Positions 1 to 12,717 of a stretch of 64,000 nt of DNA are shown here, piece after piece. The DNA is taken from contig CAJHZI010000742.1 of the NCBI GenBank assembly GCA_905160935.1, positions 88,501 through 152,500 on the forward strand, read 5' to 3'. The DNA is from Enchytraeus crypticus (Eukaryota > Annelida > Clitellata > Enchytraeida > Enchytraeidae). Within the stretch, counting starts at the first letter, position 1. Every line of letters begins with the position of its first letter. A program made the translations under genes and the position numbers. The notes below the pieces were generated by a model. The model saw nothing but the letters and a program-made list of their open reading frames with translations. It did not search any database and was not told the origin of the DNA.

Positions 1-660
1 GAAGTTTCGTCCCCGAAATTTAAATTCCAAATGTTTACAAGCCGATAAAATTATCCAAATTTGCAGATTTCATGACATTTCTTCCAACAACATTTTTTTA
101 ATTATATCTTTACACGTTGCTGCAATACAATTGTAACAATAAATTATAATTGACGGTTGGTTTTAGAGTTAATGTTTTCATAGACACATCAATTATTCAT
201 AATATATGGTACAAAACACTTATAACCAAGCAGTCTACAATGAACAATTTATTCGTAACATATAAAATTTGCATTAGAATTTGGGAAATGTTTCTATTGC
301 CTCTAAATATCACAAATGGTCTCGAATAAATTGAGGATAAAAAAATAAAACTATACAATATAACATGTAGCATAATAATACAGTGGAATAAAGTAACGTA
401 GTATTACAAGGTAATTATGTAACTTAACATTATAGCGTAATATTATGTTACACTATTGGGGATAAATGGCATGCTAAACGGAAAGAAGATTACAGAGTAC
501 ATGTAATAATATAATGTAACAATACATTATAGTGCATTATAATATAATGTAAAATACCAAACGCAATCCCTGCACAAATATGATCACTGAAAGTTATGGC
601 AATAATGTAAAGTAATAATACAACGTAATATTGTAGGGTGTTAATGGAGTGCAATAATAA
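1..660. other. Intergenic AT-rich stretch, no gene seen
   Basis: Rich in short motifs such as TAATATAATGTAA and ACAATGTAATA, loosely repeated from about 360 to 650. No coding potential or known element recognised. Confidence 0.6.
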
Positions 661-806
661 AGTAAAGCTAAAAAGCTAACGTTAAAGTCAGTTTCCTCAC
701 TCGAAAGCAACTTCAGTGACGGGCGAGCTCAGGATTTGAACCTCGCACATACTGATCCGCTGTCGAATATCTTACCGACATCGCCACTGGCTCCAGACAC
801 TATAAT
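661..806 (-). repeat. tRNA-derived SINE, family 1
   Basis: Read on the minus strand it has an A-box-like TGGCGATGTCGG and a B-box-like GGTTCAAATCC about 40 nt apart, then GTCACTGA..CTTTCGAGTGAGGAAACTGACGTTA. The same roughly 135-bp unit occurs at least a dozen times in the window, which defines the family. Ends in AGCTTT(A)n. Confidence 0.8.
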
Positions 807-895
807 ATATACTAGTAAGTACAACGTACACGTAACAATACATATATACCCAGTTAACTTTAGCAGCAATCATGTTGGTTATTTAAAAGATCATT

Positions 896-1060
896 TATAT
901 AGAAGTGTCGTGACCAGTGACCGGTCTTCGAGACTACTTCCTTTCTGTGAGTAATCGTATCTTTTCTGTTGATAGAGCCAATAGGCAGCAATCTCTGATA
1001 CATGTTTACCCTTCCGTTGACATCAGGGGATATCCATTTTTTGATATTAGATAGTTTAAA
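896..1060 (-). repeat. SINE family 2 fragment
   Basis: Shares GTGACCGGTCTTCGAGAC, the AGGCAGCAA..CTGATACA block and GGGGATATCCAT with the longer copy at 35655-35910, in the same orientation. The tRNA-like head is missing here. Confidence 0.65.
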
Positions 1061-1199
1061 CTTAACCACACACTGTGTTTCCAGTCAAGGAATATACAAT
1101 AGATCAAAATATAGATAGATAGAAATAAAGATCCCGTAGTTTTAATTTATCTAACTTCGTAGCCTAACCTTTACAGATAAGTTAGAAAAGGTAATGAGC

Positions 1200-1640
1200 T
1201 TCAGATAGTTAGGACCCACTATAGCAGAAGATGAGGGGAGCGATAGAGGCCATCTCTAGGAGAAAATAATTACTAACAAAAAGTTGTAAGTAGTTCACGA
1301 AGACAAAGATTGCAAAAACTTTATGTGGACCACGCTCAGTTACGACTGTGAAATATGGAAGTTAAGATAGGACGCGTTCTGAAACTGGAAACGTTCGAAA
1401 TGTGCCTATGAAGAAGAATGACAAAGATCAATTTGACTGAAAAGATTACAAACGAAGAGATCCTAGACAGGGTTGGCACAAATAGATATTTGATAAATAT
1501 CATAAGTTATGGAATGAATAACGGGATGGGTCATATTCTGGGAGGAGTTGGCTTACTAATAAGATAATTGAAGGAATAATGGATGAAGAAATAGAGGCAG
1601 ACCGATACTTTGGATGCTAGTTGATTGGATATATTATTCA
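1200..1640 (+). mobile_element. LINE fragment, C-terminal part of the reverse transcriptase ORF
   Basis: From about 1379 the plus strand reads LKLETFEMCL, stop, RRMTKINLTEKITNEEIL, then DRVGTNRYLINIISYG and MGHILGGVGLLIR. This is the LETFEMWCYRRML / GHILR-type tail common at the end of endonuclease/reverse transcriptase LINE ORFs. It has at least one in-frame stop and a frame change after about 1600, so it is a dead copy. The earlier Tyr-Asp-Cys-Glu-Ile-Trp stretch (about 1340-1360) is the same region. Confidence 0.75.
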
Positions 1641-1716
1641 TGTACTGATGTCAAGAGAAAATCAAAGGATTAAAGTATGTGGAGGAGTTATATGGCATGG
1701 ACTTGCGAAGAGAGAC

Positions 1717-1863
1717 ACCATTTTTTACCTTTAAACTGGCATGAAACAGTGCCTCTGGTGCAATGGTCGAGAGATTTGAAGAGGAATTTGACTTAAAGTG
1801 GATTTGTGATTAGGTCCAGGGACACCTGATACAAACTCAGCTAACCGATGACGAATCCGTGTT
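1717..1863 (+). repeat. Direct repeat, copy 1 (pairs with 2499-2641)
   Basis: About 140 bp is shared with 2499-2641 at roughly 85-90% by eye. It includes GGATTTGTGATTAGGTCCAG and CTAACCGATGACGAATCCGT. The family is not recognised. Confidence 0.75.
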
Positions 1864-2041
1864 AATTGGAAGTTACGATCAATCAGTCCAAGATTTTATC
1901 GAGATCTTGAGGAATCAGGTCAAGGTCGGCAGTGATGAGTCAATTAAAACAAGTGCAGTTAATCTAAACAGATGAGACCAAGCGACGAATCGAAGTGAAC
2001 ATGATTGGAAAATTTAGATAGATATGTTCATTTCCTCCTAG

Positions 2042-2150
2042 ACAACAGATGTGTATGTAACAATTGTATATGATGCAAATGTATATGCAACAAATGTATA
2101 TGCAACAAATGAATATACAACAAATGTATATACAACAAATGCATATGCGG
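2042..2150. repeat. 15-bp tandem repeat (ACAACAAATGTATAT type)
   Basis: Seven or so imperfect units of about 15 bp. Because 15 is a multiple of three, both strands stay open and give spurious ORFs. Confidence 0.85.
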
Positions 2151-2379
2151 AATAAATGCATAAATATCGATGTCCACATCTAAAGTGAGGAAAATCGGAG
2201 GTTGGTGAGGATACAGAGTATCTCATCTAGCTGACCACCACGAAAACCATTCGAAATAGGCTGCTGTAATTAGAGAAAGTATTTTTAATAATACTTAATA
2301 AGTTACTATTAATATTTTAAGCGTTGCTCTTGCTACATAAGGAATGGATAATGCGTAGCTATCCCTTTGTGTTGGGCTT

Positions 2380-2480
2380 AACTTATTGAGCTATGAAGTG
2401 CTCTTTAAGAAGAGTGAAAGCAGACTTCGAGTAGAAATATATACCTTGGATTATCCAGGCACTCGGTTGAACACTGGAGT
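2380..2480 (-). repeat. SINE family 4 fragment
   Basis: On the minus strand it reads like the CTGGATAATCC..TATATTTCTACTCGAAGTCTGC block seen in the same family at 9036, 20930, 48470, 54545 and 56500. Partial copy. Confidence 0.5.
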
Positions 2481-2498
2481 TACATTGAGACAGCACTC

Positions 2499-2641
2499 TT
2501 TCACTTTAGAACTGGAGTGAAAAAGTGCCCCTGGTGCAATAGCCGACAGGTTTGAAGACGAATTTGGCTTAAAATGGATTTGTGATTAGGTCCAGGGACA
2601 CCTGATACAAACTCAACTAACCGATGACGAATCCGTGTTTC
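2499..2641 (+). repeat. Direct repeat, copy 2 (pairs with 1717-1863)
   Basis: Same unit as 1717-1863, including GGTCCAGGGACACCTGATAC. The two copies lie 780 bp apart in the same orientation, flanking the 15-bp array and a SINE fragment. Confidence 0.75.
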
Positions 2642-3259
2642 TATGCTCTAGCAGTCTATCAGAATAGCACAATATGGGATTAAATTAATCTAGAACTCCT
2701 TTTAAATATTTCATTCTAGAAATGTTAATTACACAAATAGTGAAATTATATTAATAGATAGATTACTTGTATCATTGTATAAATCTAGTGTACGTATGCA
2801 CTGATTAATGGCTTTGAAGTTATTTCAATTCATCTCTAAATTGAGAAATCAGCGTATATTCGGAAACTAAATATTCTACTACCAAACTAGTCCAATGCAG
2901 CTCTACTATAAAGTATATTGACTTTTTCAAAAGTTCACTAGCAGTTGCTGATAGAAAAGTAAGTCTTGTGAATTGATAAGTTCGGGGTTTGATGGTATTC
3001 GCCTGTGACGCTAATGATGAAATATGCGAGTTATTAGCCAGATGACGTTTCAAGTCGTCCTAGGGTGAGAAAATACGAAAGGAGCTCTGATGAGATTTAT
3101 ATTTGTCGAATAAGAAAAAGTCTGTAATTGATTGATGAAACTGCAGCAGGCTTTCTCGCACTTGTCACTGTCAAATGTCATATATCTATAAATAGATATA
3201 TGACATTTGAAATATCTATAAATAGAAATAGTACATGGCTGTATATAGCTAATATTCCG

Positions 3260-3400
3260 ACATCGCCACAGCTAAATGGCGAAGTCGGTAAGATATTCGA
3301 ACGCGGATTAGTACGTGCGGGGTTAAAATCCCGGACTTCCCCTTCAATGACATCGCTTACGAAAGAGTCAATTAACGTTAGCATTAGTTTTTACCTTTTA
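3260..3400 (+). repeat. tRNA-derived SINE, family 1 (diverged)
   Basis: Plus-strand copy with AATGGCGAAGTCGGTAAG and GGGGTTAAAATCCCGG as diverged A and B boxes, followed by the ACATCGCTT..GAAAGAGTCAATTAACGTTA tail. Confidence 0.7.
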
Positions 3401-3870
3401 AAACGTCATGAGGTTTTAAATGGCTGTTCTTGTGGTCCCGGGATCGATTTCCTGTAGAACTGATTAGAGAGTAAATCTCGGACATTCACAGGACTGGCAA
3501 CATGGATAATTGACTAAACTGCCTAATGAATAAACATATAGTATTAAAAGAGTTATCATGACAGATGATATGTATAGTGTGTTTTCGTAATTTCACTACA
3601 ATGTGTGCTTAATTTTACTTATGGAGTGCTTAAATAGCGCAGTGGTTAGAGGCGTCATAAAACGTTATGAATTTCTAAATGATCAATCCTGAGTTGAACT
3701 TAACTCTCTTGGGTTCGATTTTCAGCTACGCGGAACTGAAAGTAAAATCTCGGACATTCACATTATTGATTACACGGAAAAAGGACTAAGGTGACTAATG
3801 ATTTAAACATGTGGTATTAAAAGTGATAGATAACAACATAGTTGATCATTTCACTGCAGCAAATGTTATT
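3400..3870 (+). repeat. Two tandem copies of SINE family 5 (tRNA-derived)
   Basis: Copies at about 3400-3590 and 3630-3870. The second has AAATAGCGCAGTGGTTAGAG (A box) and GGGTTCGATTTTCAGC (B box), then AAAATCTCGGACATTCACA and TGGTATTAAAAGTGATAGAT. Further copies are at 19480-19665 (+) and 25635-25835 (-). Confidence 0.75.
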
Positions 3871-4722
3871 TTAGGTACAAGTATGCTTAAGCTAACATTA
3901 CATATATTACTATGCTTCACTAATGTCATAATTGCCTTCATTCTCTTCAAATGTCGATGCTTTTAGTTCAGCATCTTCTTCTCTTGAATCCGAGTCGGGT
4001 TCCATGGTCGGGAACTAGGATGCTAGTAGTTCAACAATTTTAACACTCGTGTCTCGAGGGTAAATTTCACGTGGGTTTTTAATTGACGAAATGGGTTACT
4101 GGGTTGCTTTAGTCTAACAGCATGCAGTGCAAGCTATGATCTCTCTATATTCCAATATATTTATATATCTTTTCCCAGCGGTTTTCATTAACTGTTTTCC
4201 TAATTATAACTAGCTTAGCATATGTCATCTTGATGTATAAATCATAATTCCTTATGATAACATAAATAAATGATTAATAGGCCTATAGTTTTACTGTAGA
4301 CCCCTTTGTAAGAAAAGGAAGAAAAGACAAAGCCTGTAGCATGTCGGTAAGAGGTCCGTCTGCGGATTAGTATGAGCATATTTTAACTTTGAAAATAGCA
4401 TATACCAATCTGAATATACTAATCCAGTGCTTACCAATCACTGATAGACTTTTTAGACAGAAGACTGATGCTAAACTTGGCTTTGGTTTTCTATCACTTA
4501 CTGATATTGTTTAATTTCATTTGAAATGATTGATGCATAAGCAATCTTAAATGTTACTGGTTTTACGTTTGTGTCGTCGATTTTGGTTTCAAATTTAGAT
4601 ATAGAATTTAGTTTGTAAGAGACAGAGAGAAAATGATAAAGAATGAATACCCCAAACGAGAGTCGATGAGTGAGTGAGTTAAACAGGTAAAGAGAGTGAA
4701 AGGGAGGGAGAGAGAGAGCGAT

Positions 4723-4755
<33 letters not shown>

Positions 4756-5840
4756 GAGATAGAAAAGACAGATAAATGTAGGCATGAGACATGTATCTTG
4801 GGATGTGCGGCGGTACACGATTAGTTGGATTTTCAAGCGACAGTTAAGGATTGATAACAAATTACTGAAGACTTTCTCAAATTCTCAAGTTAATCTCTCG
4901 TCTAACTGAAGAATGTTTCCATTGAGTCTCAGCAAAGTTTACAGAGTATAGTCATACGACAAGTGAGAGAGGCAGAAACTAGCACTTGAAAAGCTGTCTC
5001 TTGAGAAACGGGCACTAGATGATGATGATGATGATTATGATGATGATGATGATGATGATTAGAATTCCTACGATTGTAAAGTGTTTATTTGCAAATATTT
5101 TATGTTGTCTATTTAATTACACCTATGAACGGTAATTATAATTATAGGGAAACATGATGAATCATTCGCAACATACATGCTTATACATGCACGTACACAT
5201 CACCACACAAAACAGAGAAGCATTGCTAACAAATGTGCCAATACGACAGCACACATAAGTTCGTAATAAATGAGAACTTAGTAAGTTCGTATAATCATAC
5301 AGTCAAAGTTATTCAGATATGAGGAATAACCTCTCAAAATTGCTCCATATTTGATAATTGACTTCATATTTTGAATCTACAGAAGTCAATCAATTCAGTA
5401 ACTGTAAGGGCTACCTAGAATGTTTTGTCGTTTTAGAAAAAATCTTAATTCGTTTAGTGTACTCTAGAAAAGAAGGCCACACAGCAGTACGGGGTTGTAA
5501 AGCGATAATAAAATACACGGGGTCTCCTAAGAGAATAAATTAAGCTTAGAAATCGACGTAAAACTCGGAGATTTATAAGATCATAAAGGTCATCATAAAG
5601 TCGAGAGTAGCGGAGGTATACTCGCACAGAACTAAGAAATTAAAAATTAATTGAAATCTCTACAAAACCTAAGTGTTAATCTTTATACTTGCATGAATAA
5701 TTGGAAAAAGTAAGAACTTTTAATAAGGTAGACGTAAGCAAAGACAAAATACATATTATTTTCATCACGCTTCTCAGCTTAAGGAGTGTTAAAAACCAAG
5801 ATTTTTTATTCCACGAAATTTGGTTCGCACCATTTCATTA
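3871..5840. other. Intergenic, simple repeats only
   Basis: Contains a (GA)n tract at about 4690-4760 and a (GAT)n tract at about 5020-5060. No gene recognised. The ORF across 4498-4860 is the translation of the (GA)n tract. Confidence 0.6.
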
Positions 5841-5970
5841 AAGCTAAAATTAACGTCAGTTTCATAACTCGAAAGCGATTTCAGTAAGTGACGGCGAGCT
5901 CAGGATTTGACCCGCACATACTGATTCGCAGTCGAATATCTTACCGACGTCGCCACTGGCTTCACACAAG
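5840..5970 (-). repeat. tRNA-derived SINE, family 1
   Basis: Minus-strand copy with B-box-like GGTCAAATCCTGAGC and the GACGTCGGTAAGATATTCGA A-box region, in the usual order and spacing. Confidence 0.75.
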
Positions 5971-6660
5971 CGGGTTTGTGAATCGCACGTACAGTGTATG
6001 TCCTAGGAAAAGACCAGACATAACTGTGGCAGGTATTTCTTGAAATTAATTATTCTACAACAGTATAGGCCCTACAAGGTTGTAGGGCTGTAAAGGTTGT
6101 AAACGCGTAACTAGTTTAATGCAAGTAAAAGACAATTCATGAAGTAAGTATCTTCATATAATAGACTTAAAGTAAGAGCAGTTTAGTCCACTATTCCGTA
6201 ACTATTTAGTTACATTTTCAAAATCTAGCCATTTACTTTGAAAGAGTAACAACGTGAGACTTGGCTTCAATCGCTTGGATATGCATGTGAACAAGCGTTA
6301 CGTTTCCGATAGCTAAATTTAAGTTGATTAAATATATATTACATATATTACTTTGTTTTAAATGTTAAGCACTACACATGAGCTAAGTTTATATTTGAAT
6401 GGAAAATGTCCCATGAAAGTATTAAAACAAAGGCATTGAGTAATAATAATATGGCATCGTAAAAATTGAAAATATAAAGAAGTAGAAAATAGAAATATAA
6501 TAGCATCTATTTTTTAGTATTTAATCTCTAGATATTTAGTAGAATAATCATTAAATAATTAAAATAATTTACTAAAATAATAAATCATTCAATAATTAAA
6601 AGCATAACGTTAACAAGCGAGCTCAGCATATAAATGGTAACTTCCTGACACATCTATCTG
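5971..6660. other. Intergenic AT-rich stretch, nothing recognised
   Basis: No coding signal, no clear repeat other than short AATAATTAAAATAA motifs around 6540-6600. Confidence 0.5.
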
Positions 6661-6669
6661 CTTAATATC

Positions 6670-6920
6670 TAACGGGTAAACAGAATTGTGTTCTCAGGGA
6701 ATGACGCCCCTGCCCGGTAAATATTAGTCAAAACTGAGGAAGGCATAGGGGACCCATCTCGTCACAAACAGAATCCCCTAAGAATACTTGTATATCAAAA
6801 GGAATGGTAGATGATTTAAAGACCCACTCATGTGTGGACTTGAAGAGGAAAACAGAAGATAGAGATGAGTGGAGGCGCTATATACCTTGGACCTGCCAGT
6901 AGGCAGTGCACTGAGAGAGA
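6670..6920 (-). repeat. SINE family 3
   Basis: Family with the conserved end CACTGCCTACTGGCAGGTCC (here as its complement at about 6890-6915) and an internal block GATGAGTGGAGGCG. The 5' part carries AATGACGCCCCTGCCCGGTA and GAAGGCATAGGGGACCCA. At least eight copies in the window. Confidence 0.75.
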
Positions 6921-9030
6921 GAATATCTAACGAATAACTTCGGCCATTATTACAGTTTTATATCTATGACAACGATAGCAACGGTTGGAATTCTGTGCAG
7001 CTAGGGTTATGCAATGCTTGATATATTGCCGGACGTTAAATGGTTCTACTAGAAACGTTAAATATTTAACGTTATTTGTTCTTTACCGTTGCTGTGCTAA
7101 TGCATGCTATCCGATACACAGGCAGGGGTCAAATGTCGCAATGATATAGGCTGGTGTCTAGCCTGTAACGTGAGGTCTAATGGAATGTCAGACGAGAGAT
7201 ACGACACAATTCAGACTGTATAATTTCGATATTGACGTGGATATAGATGTACATTTTTTAACTTTTGAGTTAAGGGTTGCACTTATCAGGAGGTACTCAA
7301 TTGAGAGTTAAGTGGAAGCTGTGACCGTCAAGCCATTGCAATTTTTAACTGACCCTTCCAAACTATTTACACTACAAGTTTTTCTGTATTACGTCTCACT
7401 CTAAAGATTTTAGTTGGTAAAATTGGGAGAGCTATATGCCACGGACTTGCATCTACGTCCTTTAAATTGGGAGAAAGAGAACCATTGTTCTTAGTGGAAT
7501 GTGAAAGCAGAGAAAAATTGAGAGGGAACCTTAATATTACTCTAAATAATATTATTTATATTATTATTTATATTATTATTTATATTATTATTTATATTAT
7601 TATTTACATTATTATTTATATTATTATTCTAAATTATTTGAGAATAATTGAGAGGGAGATGAACACCGCAATCTACAGTAAATACAATGAGTCGTTGTGC
7701 AATGTGATCATGTAGAGCCATTATGAGTACTTCAATTGAAAACAATTAGCAATACAATTTAGTTCATTTCATCCGCATGAATAGAAATGTATTGGGGTAG
7801 TGACGAACGAAAATGCAATCCGAATATCGTCACCGCATACGAGAGAATGTTCCATGACCGTTGCTCATGTATATTATTTCGAATATCAAGAATAGTTGTC
7901 AGTATACTCTGAAACGTACATGTAAATTAAATACAAGATATCAGACGAAACAGTTTCGTATTTTTGTCAGAATATAGTTGAAATACGAGTAAAAGTTTCG
8001 AACATAGTGGAAGGTATTGATGTCAGTCGTTTTGAGTCACATCATGGAAATTATATGCGTTATTAAAATTGCAGAGTTTAAATCGGACTATATTCTCATC
8101 AATCCAGTGTAATTTATTTGTTTTAAGAATAAAGGAGGAGAGTTTTAAGTTACTAGTGTGTGATTTGGCCTGATAATTCTCCCATGAAAATTGTATGTTG
8201 AGCTTGAGCTATTGTCATAATGTTGCGAATATTTTTATCATTATCAATTCGTTGCATCTCGGCAACATATGGACAAAAATAACGTAAGAGTGACAGCCGT
8301 TAGTGGTGTATTTAATGTTGTTCTTTGCTTTACTTGATTGATTACTCGATTAATGTAAATCTGCCAAACATTCGCAATCGTTATTAAACATTATAATCGT
8401 ATGTACATGTACACTATAATGCTGTTGTAAAATGCAGTCATCTGTTGAATAACTTTAAGTATAGACTCAATCTTAGTGCAGGGTTTGACAGACAGTGCAA
8501 ATTATTCTTATTTCAATACAGACACACTGCACTCACACTCTACCATTACTAACATTGACAACATTGATATCTCATTTTAACTTTTCAATAAATATTATAT
8601 TCCCCAAAGATCGCTCTATAAAACAATAATTATCCTACATCCTTAGGCAAAACTTTCTGAAAATATCATTACAGCCCATAATCTCGAACATATATACACA
8701 AACACGTGGCCTCTAAAGTGAATTGCCATTGCTTTCCTCTGTTATGGCTTAGTCGCCTCCTACTACCGAATCTGTAACCACCTGATGTTGCGGCGGTACA
8801 CATATAAACAGTGGTTATAGTTAGGGTAATTCAGTTCTACAAGTTCTCACTTTCATTTTTTTCAAAAGTGGGTACTAGTAGTTCTAGTAGGGGTCCGTAT
8901 TAGAAATTAGGGGTCCTCAAGGTGTAAGCTGGGCCCGAAATTGTTTACAGTTCCACTAGATCTCATCTGCCACTTTAACCTCTTCCTATATACTAAGAAT
9001 AGGCCTATCTCTCTCCCTTTCTCTCCTCTT
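6921..9030. other. Intergenic; (ATT/ATTTAT)n tract and a SINE family 4 scrap
   Basis: A 15-bp repeat of TATTATTTATATTAT type runs about 7545-7632 and makes a spurious poly-Ile/Tyr ORF. 8690-8800 resembles the end of SINE family 4 (GTGGCCTCTAAAGTG..TTAGTCGCCTCCTAC). No gene seen. Confidence 0.55.
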
Positions 9031-9035
9031 CAGTG

Positions 9036-9395
9036 CACTTCCAAGTGGCAGGTTTAAGGTACATATTTATACTCAAAGTCTGTTTTCTGCTCAATATGAG
9101 CACTCTTTAGATCAACAAGTTAATCCCTTCACAAAGTCTATGCCTTATCCATACCTTATGCAGCCTGTAGCTTTGGAAAAGTATAGCTTCTAAGGTGATT
9201 TCTCGTTGCCTTACTCAGTTAGATGGATTAATTACCATTTAATCTGGGGAAAATATTTCATGGTGAGGTGGGTCCCCTCTTGCCATCCTCAGCTCCTGCC
9301 TTAGTCGCCTCTAACGTGCACGCAGCAGATTGTTTGCGGTTGCCCTATTCTGCAGTGGTCCAACCATACCCGAGCACAACACGGGGGACCTATAT
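9036..9395 (+). repeat. SINE family 4, long composite copy
   Basis: Has GTGCACTTCCAAGTGGCAGG, the GAGCACTCTTTAGATCAACA block, GCCTATAGCTTTGG-like text and CTTAGTCGCCTCTAACGTGC. The middle has GAGGTGGGTCCCC, which is shared with SINE family 3, so the copy looks chimeric. Confidence 0.65.
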
Positions 9396-10300
9396 CTATA
9401 GGTGTTAAATTGCTAGCGAAGATTCAATGTTACACGTAGAGATTGCTGCAAAGCTTCAGAATTAAACGTGTCGAATGAAGTGTGGCAGACAGAAGTGTAT
9501 GGATTCTGTCGTCAAGTTGTAATTCTCTTACGTCATTCCTGCTTCTTAAATCTGTATCGCTGTAATAACATTCAAGCCCAGCAGGCACTATGAGTTTCTT
9601 ACACAAAATTAAATCAATCAATCTTTCATAGGAAGTCAATCAATCAGTATTTTGATTCAATTTCCAATAAAGTTATCAAAATATTAGCAATCTATAAATC
9701 TAACAGCGCAATCCCTTCAGTGATTCAGCCTTTCTTCGTTTCTTCTCTTCATTTCTTGCTTCAGAATCTATTTCTTACGAGATTAGGGAACCACTGAACC
9801 ACTGACTCTTTAAATAAATTAGTGAATCAATCAACTGATCAATAAATCAGCGAAACACATTTTTTTCAGTATCAGGAGATTATTGTTGCGCGAAAGTTAA
9901 TGTTTAACGAGATTTTTGAAGATATCTATGTTGTAGAGAATTGTGAATACTACTTCACATTTTTCCCTGCATCCGCCCTCTCCTTTCTCAGAGAGAGGAA
10001 ACAACTATCGATACCAAAGAGGCAAAGCAGAAGTCTATAATGTCTCTTCCTGCTAATCGCTTTATGTCGTTCATAGAAAGCCAACGCTCATGTAAATAAT
10101 AAGATTTGAATTTTTATACTTTATTTTTATATGCCTGTGTAGCAGCAAAGAAAGGTAGCGGGTGAAGCTGACATATTTAGCACACAAGCTTACATTATGA
10201 GCTTGATTATATATGCACAGGCCTTAAATATTGCAATCTATCATTTCTATGCAATTAACTGTCAGTTGCAAGAGGAATGATCACAAATTTACTGTAGATT
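9396..10300. other. Intergenic, nothing recognised
   Basis: Short AATCAATC runs near 9620-9640 and 9820-9850 only. Confidence 0.5.
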
Positions 10301-10309
10301 ATGGCAGAA

Positions 10310-10435
10310 GCTGTAAAGATAATGTTAACGTCAGTTTCCTCACTCGAAAGCGATGTCAGTGACTTGCGAGCCAAGATTTGAACCCGTACACACTCCGCGA
10401 TCGAATATCTTGCCGACATCGCCACTGGCTCTAGA
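10310..10435 (-). repeat. tRNA-derived SINE, family 1
   Basis: Starts AATGTTAACGTCAGTTTCCT and ends CATCGCCACTGGCTCTAG; good match to the family unit on the minus strand. Confidence 0.78.
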
Positions 10436-12250
10436 TTAACTGCAATTTACAAATCTGTAGATTTTTAAAGGAGGAATTTCTTTCTTACAATTCATTGTAC
10501 ACACTTAGATGCGGCATGAACGCTGTTTCTTTGAACACCCGCAGAGTTTCTATTTGCACTTCTATATCTTGTATCAGCCCTGCACGGCTTGGCAGGTTAA
10601 ACTTTATTTCTCTTTCTGTCAGTTTCTTCTCATCTCACAATACATCAGAAGTGTTGCGGCAGTCAAACTTTTACCACTCTACATAAAAATTGTTTTAAAA
10701 GGCAAATCAAATTTCAGTTTGAAACCTCGTAAAACCTTTCAATGATCTCCACGAAAATTTTTCAATAATGGCTCTGTAATTTGCTCTGTTTTAGTTTTTT
10801 AAATGATTTGCTCTACTCTTTCAATCGAGTGAAGCTAAACTTCTTGTTTATTTATTGTAAACTTACTGTATAGCGGAAGACAGAGAAGTGTGAAGGCGTT
10901 ATAAACCATGGACCTGCCAGTAGGCAGTGCACTAAGACTAAGAAAACGTACTGTACATTGTCTAGTATTAATACGTTCATAGAAAATCTTCATATTCATA
11001 TCTCACATCAGCAACCTATTAAGTCTACGCAACGCAAATTATTTTTACTGGAAGGAGTGCCCGAACTCACAACTGGTACTAGGCGGTGATCAGCTGATAT
11101 AGATGAGCAAAATATGGAATGCATTGGCATAGCCAATCAAACAGCTACGGGCAGCTTATCAGAGTGATTTACAGCATTGTCTACAGTATTACATACTGGA
11201 TGCAATACTTGACTAAGCAGTCGGATGAGCACTCAAATATACAAATGCAACCAATTAAACTACACTGATTTAGCATAGTGTTTGAGAAAGTGAACACAAT
11301 ATTATTGTTATTAGCTCTAGTACTGACAGTTTTGATCTTATAATTAGCCAGGAAGGTATTAATTACAACAGCATGTGCAGAATTGGTCCTCAGGTCTGGA
11401 TTAAAATCACCCCCGAATATATAATACAGGTCATCTGATTCTTCATATATTCCCCATTTAACTTAACTTAATTATAATGGTTCAGGAATTCGTAAAGACT
11501 TGTAACACCAATCTTTATATCCATATTAAATAAATATACATATTATATACATATTAAATAATATAACTTCCGTATCTCTTTATCCTTTTACGCCATTCGT
11601 CGTCGTTTATGTTAAATTTCACGAAATGCTATACGATGCGATGAGGTTTGAAGCGATAGAGACCTGATCTACTACAACGATACATCGGTCACCTCCAAAA
11701 TTCACATTTTGCATATATTTCCTTTCAATGTTTCGACATTTAGTCTTTCCTCCAATCCTTTCCACTGCTTCTACTATCATTCCCTAGTTATACATTTTGT
11801 TTTTATAACTGATATCCCAAATTGTTTTAACAATAAAGTCGTAAGAAGTGGACCGATGTTCTTGAAATTTACAACACTTGACCAGCAGCCAATTCTACCA
11901 AACATAGAGAAATTTCGTTCGAATATCTTAAATAACGTGAAACTTATAGTTTCGCGAATTGGAGTGGGGTCAGATAAGAAATTTCCAATACAGGATTACG
12001 GGCGTGTTACATTTAGTGTAGATTATCTCTATAAAAAATACTTGCAAACATGCAATATAAAATTTCTGCTAATGCTATTTTGAAGAGCAATCATTTCTTT
12101 GCAAAATGACGTAAAATACGTGCTGATATGTTCTTAATTGATAAAGTCATTGAGCTTTTAATGCATGCATGCATTGTATGTCTGGGTACAACTGCTATCA
12201 CCGAAGCCACTGATGCGGCGTCCTCTAGCGCCACACAGTTAAAATAGCTT
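10436..12250. other. Intergenic; SINE family 3 end at about 10870-10940, otherwise nothing recognised
   Basis: The SINE scrap has GACCTGCCAGTAGGCAGTGC. The open frame at 11709-12083 (124 codons) has no recognisable domain and AT-driven composition; I do not call it a gene. Confidence 0.5.
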
Positions 12251-12261
12251 CTTCATTTATT

Positions 12262-12545
12262 CTCTTCATGCAATGCATCCATGATCAGAACTAAGATTAA
12301 AGGCAATGTCAGAAATAAGATCAGAACAAGATCAGAGGTAAGACTATAAGTAGGATCAGACATACAAAATCAGGAGTAAAGTCAAAACTAAAATTAGAGG
12401 TAAGATCAGAACTAAGATCAGAAACAAGATTGAATATAAGATCAAAATTAAAGTCAAAGGTATGATTAAAATAATATCAGAAAAAAGAACAAAAGTAAGA
12501 TCAGAAGACTAAAATCAGATGTAAGAACATAAGTAAGCTCAGCAT
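12262..12545. repeat. Degenerate tandem repeat (GATCAGAACTAA type)
   Basis: Imperfect repeats of about 13 to 14 bp built on AAGATCAGAACTAAG and AGGTAAGATCAG, about 20 units. Confidence 0.75.
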
Positions 12546-12717
12546 TATGATTGGAAGGTTGGGTATGTCATGTAGCAGTGGATAAACTAATTTTTTCGGG
12601 TTCTTGATGGATTGTTATTATATAACGATTCCGCGGATCATTTCTCTAAATAGTGCTCGCTGCAACTTGCTTTTCTGTAATCATCGGGATTTATCGGGAC
12701 TCAAGGTCGAGTCTAAT

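Noticed and set aside
11709-12083. 124-codon open frame upstream of the K2P gene
   Set aside because: No recognisable domain, composition as the surrounding DNA, no fitting splice sites noticed.
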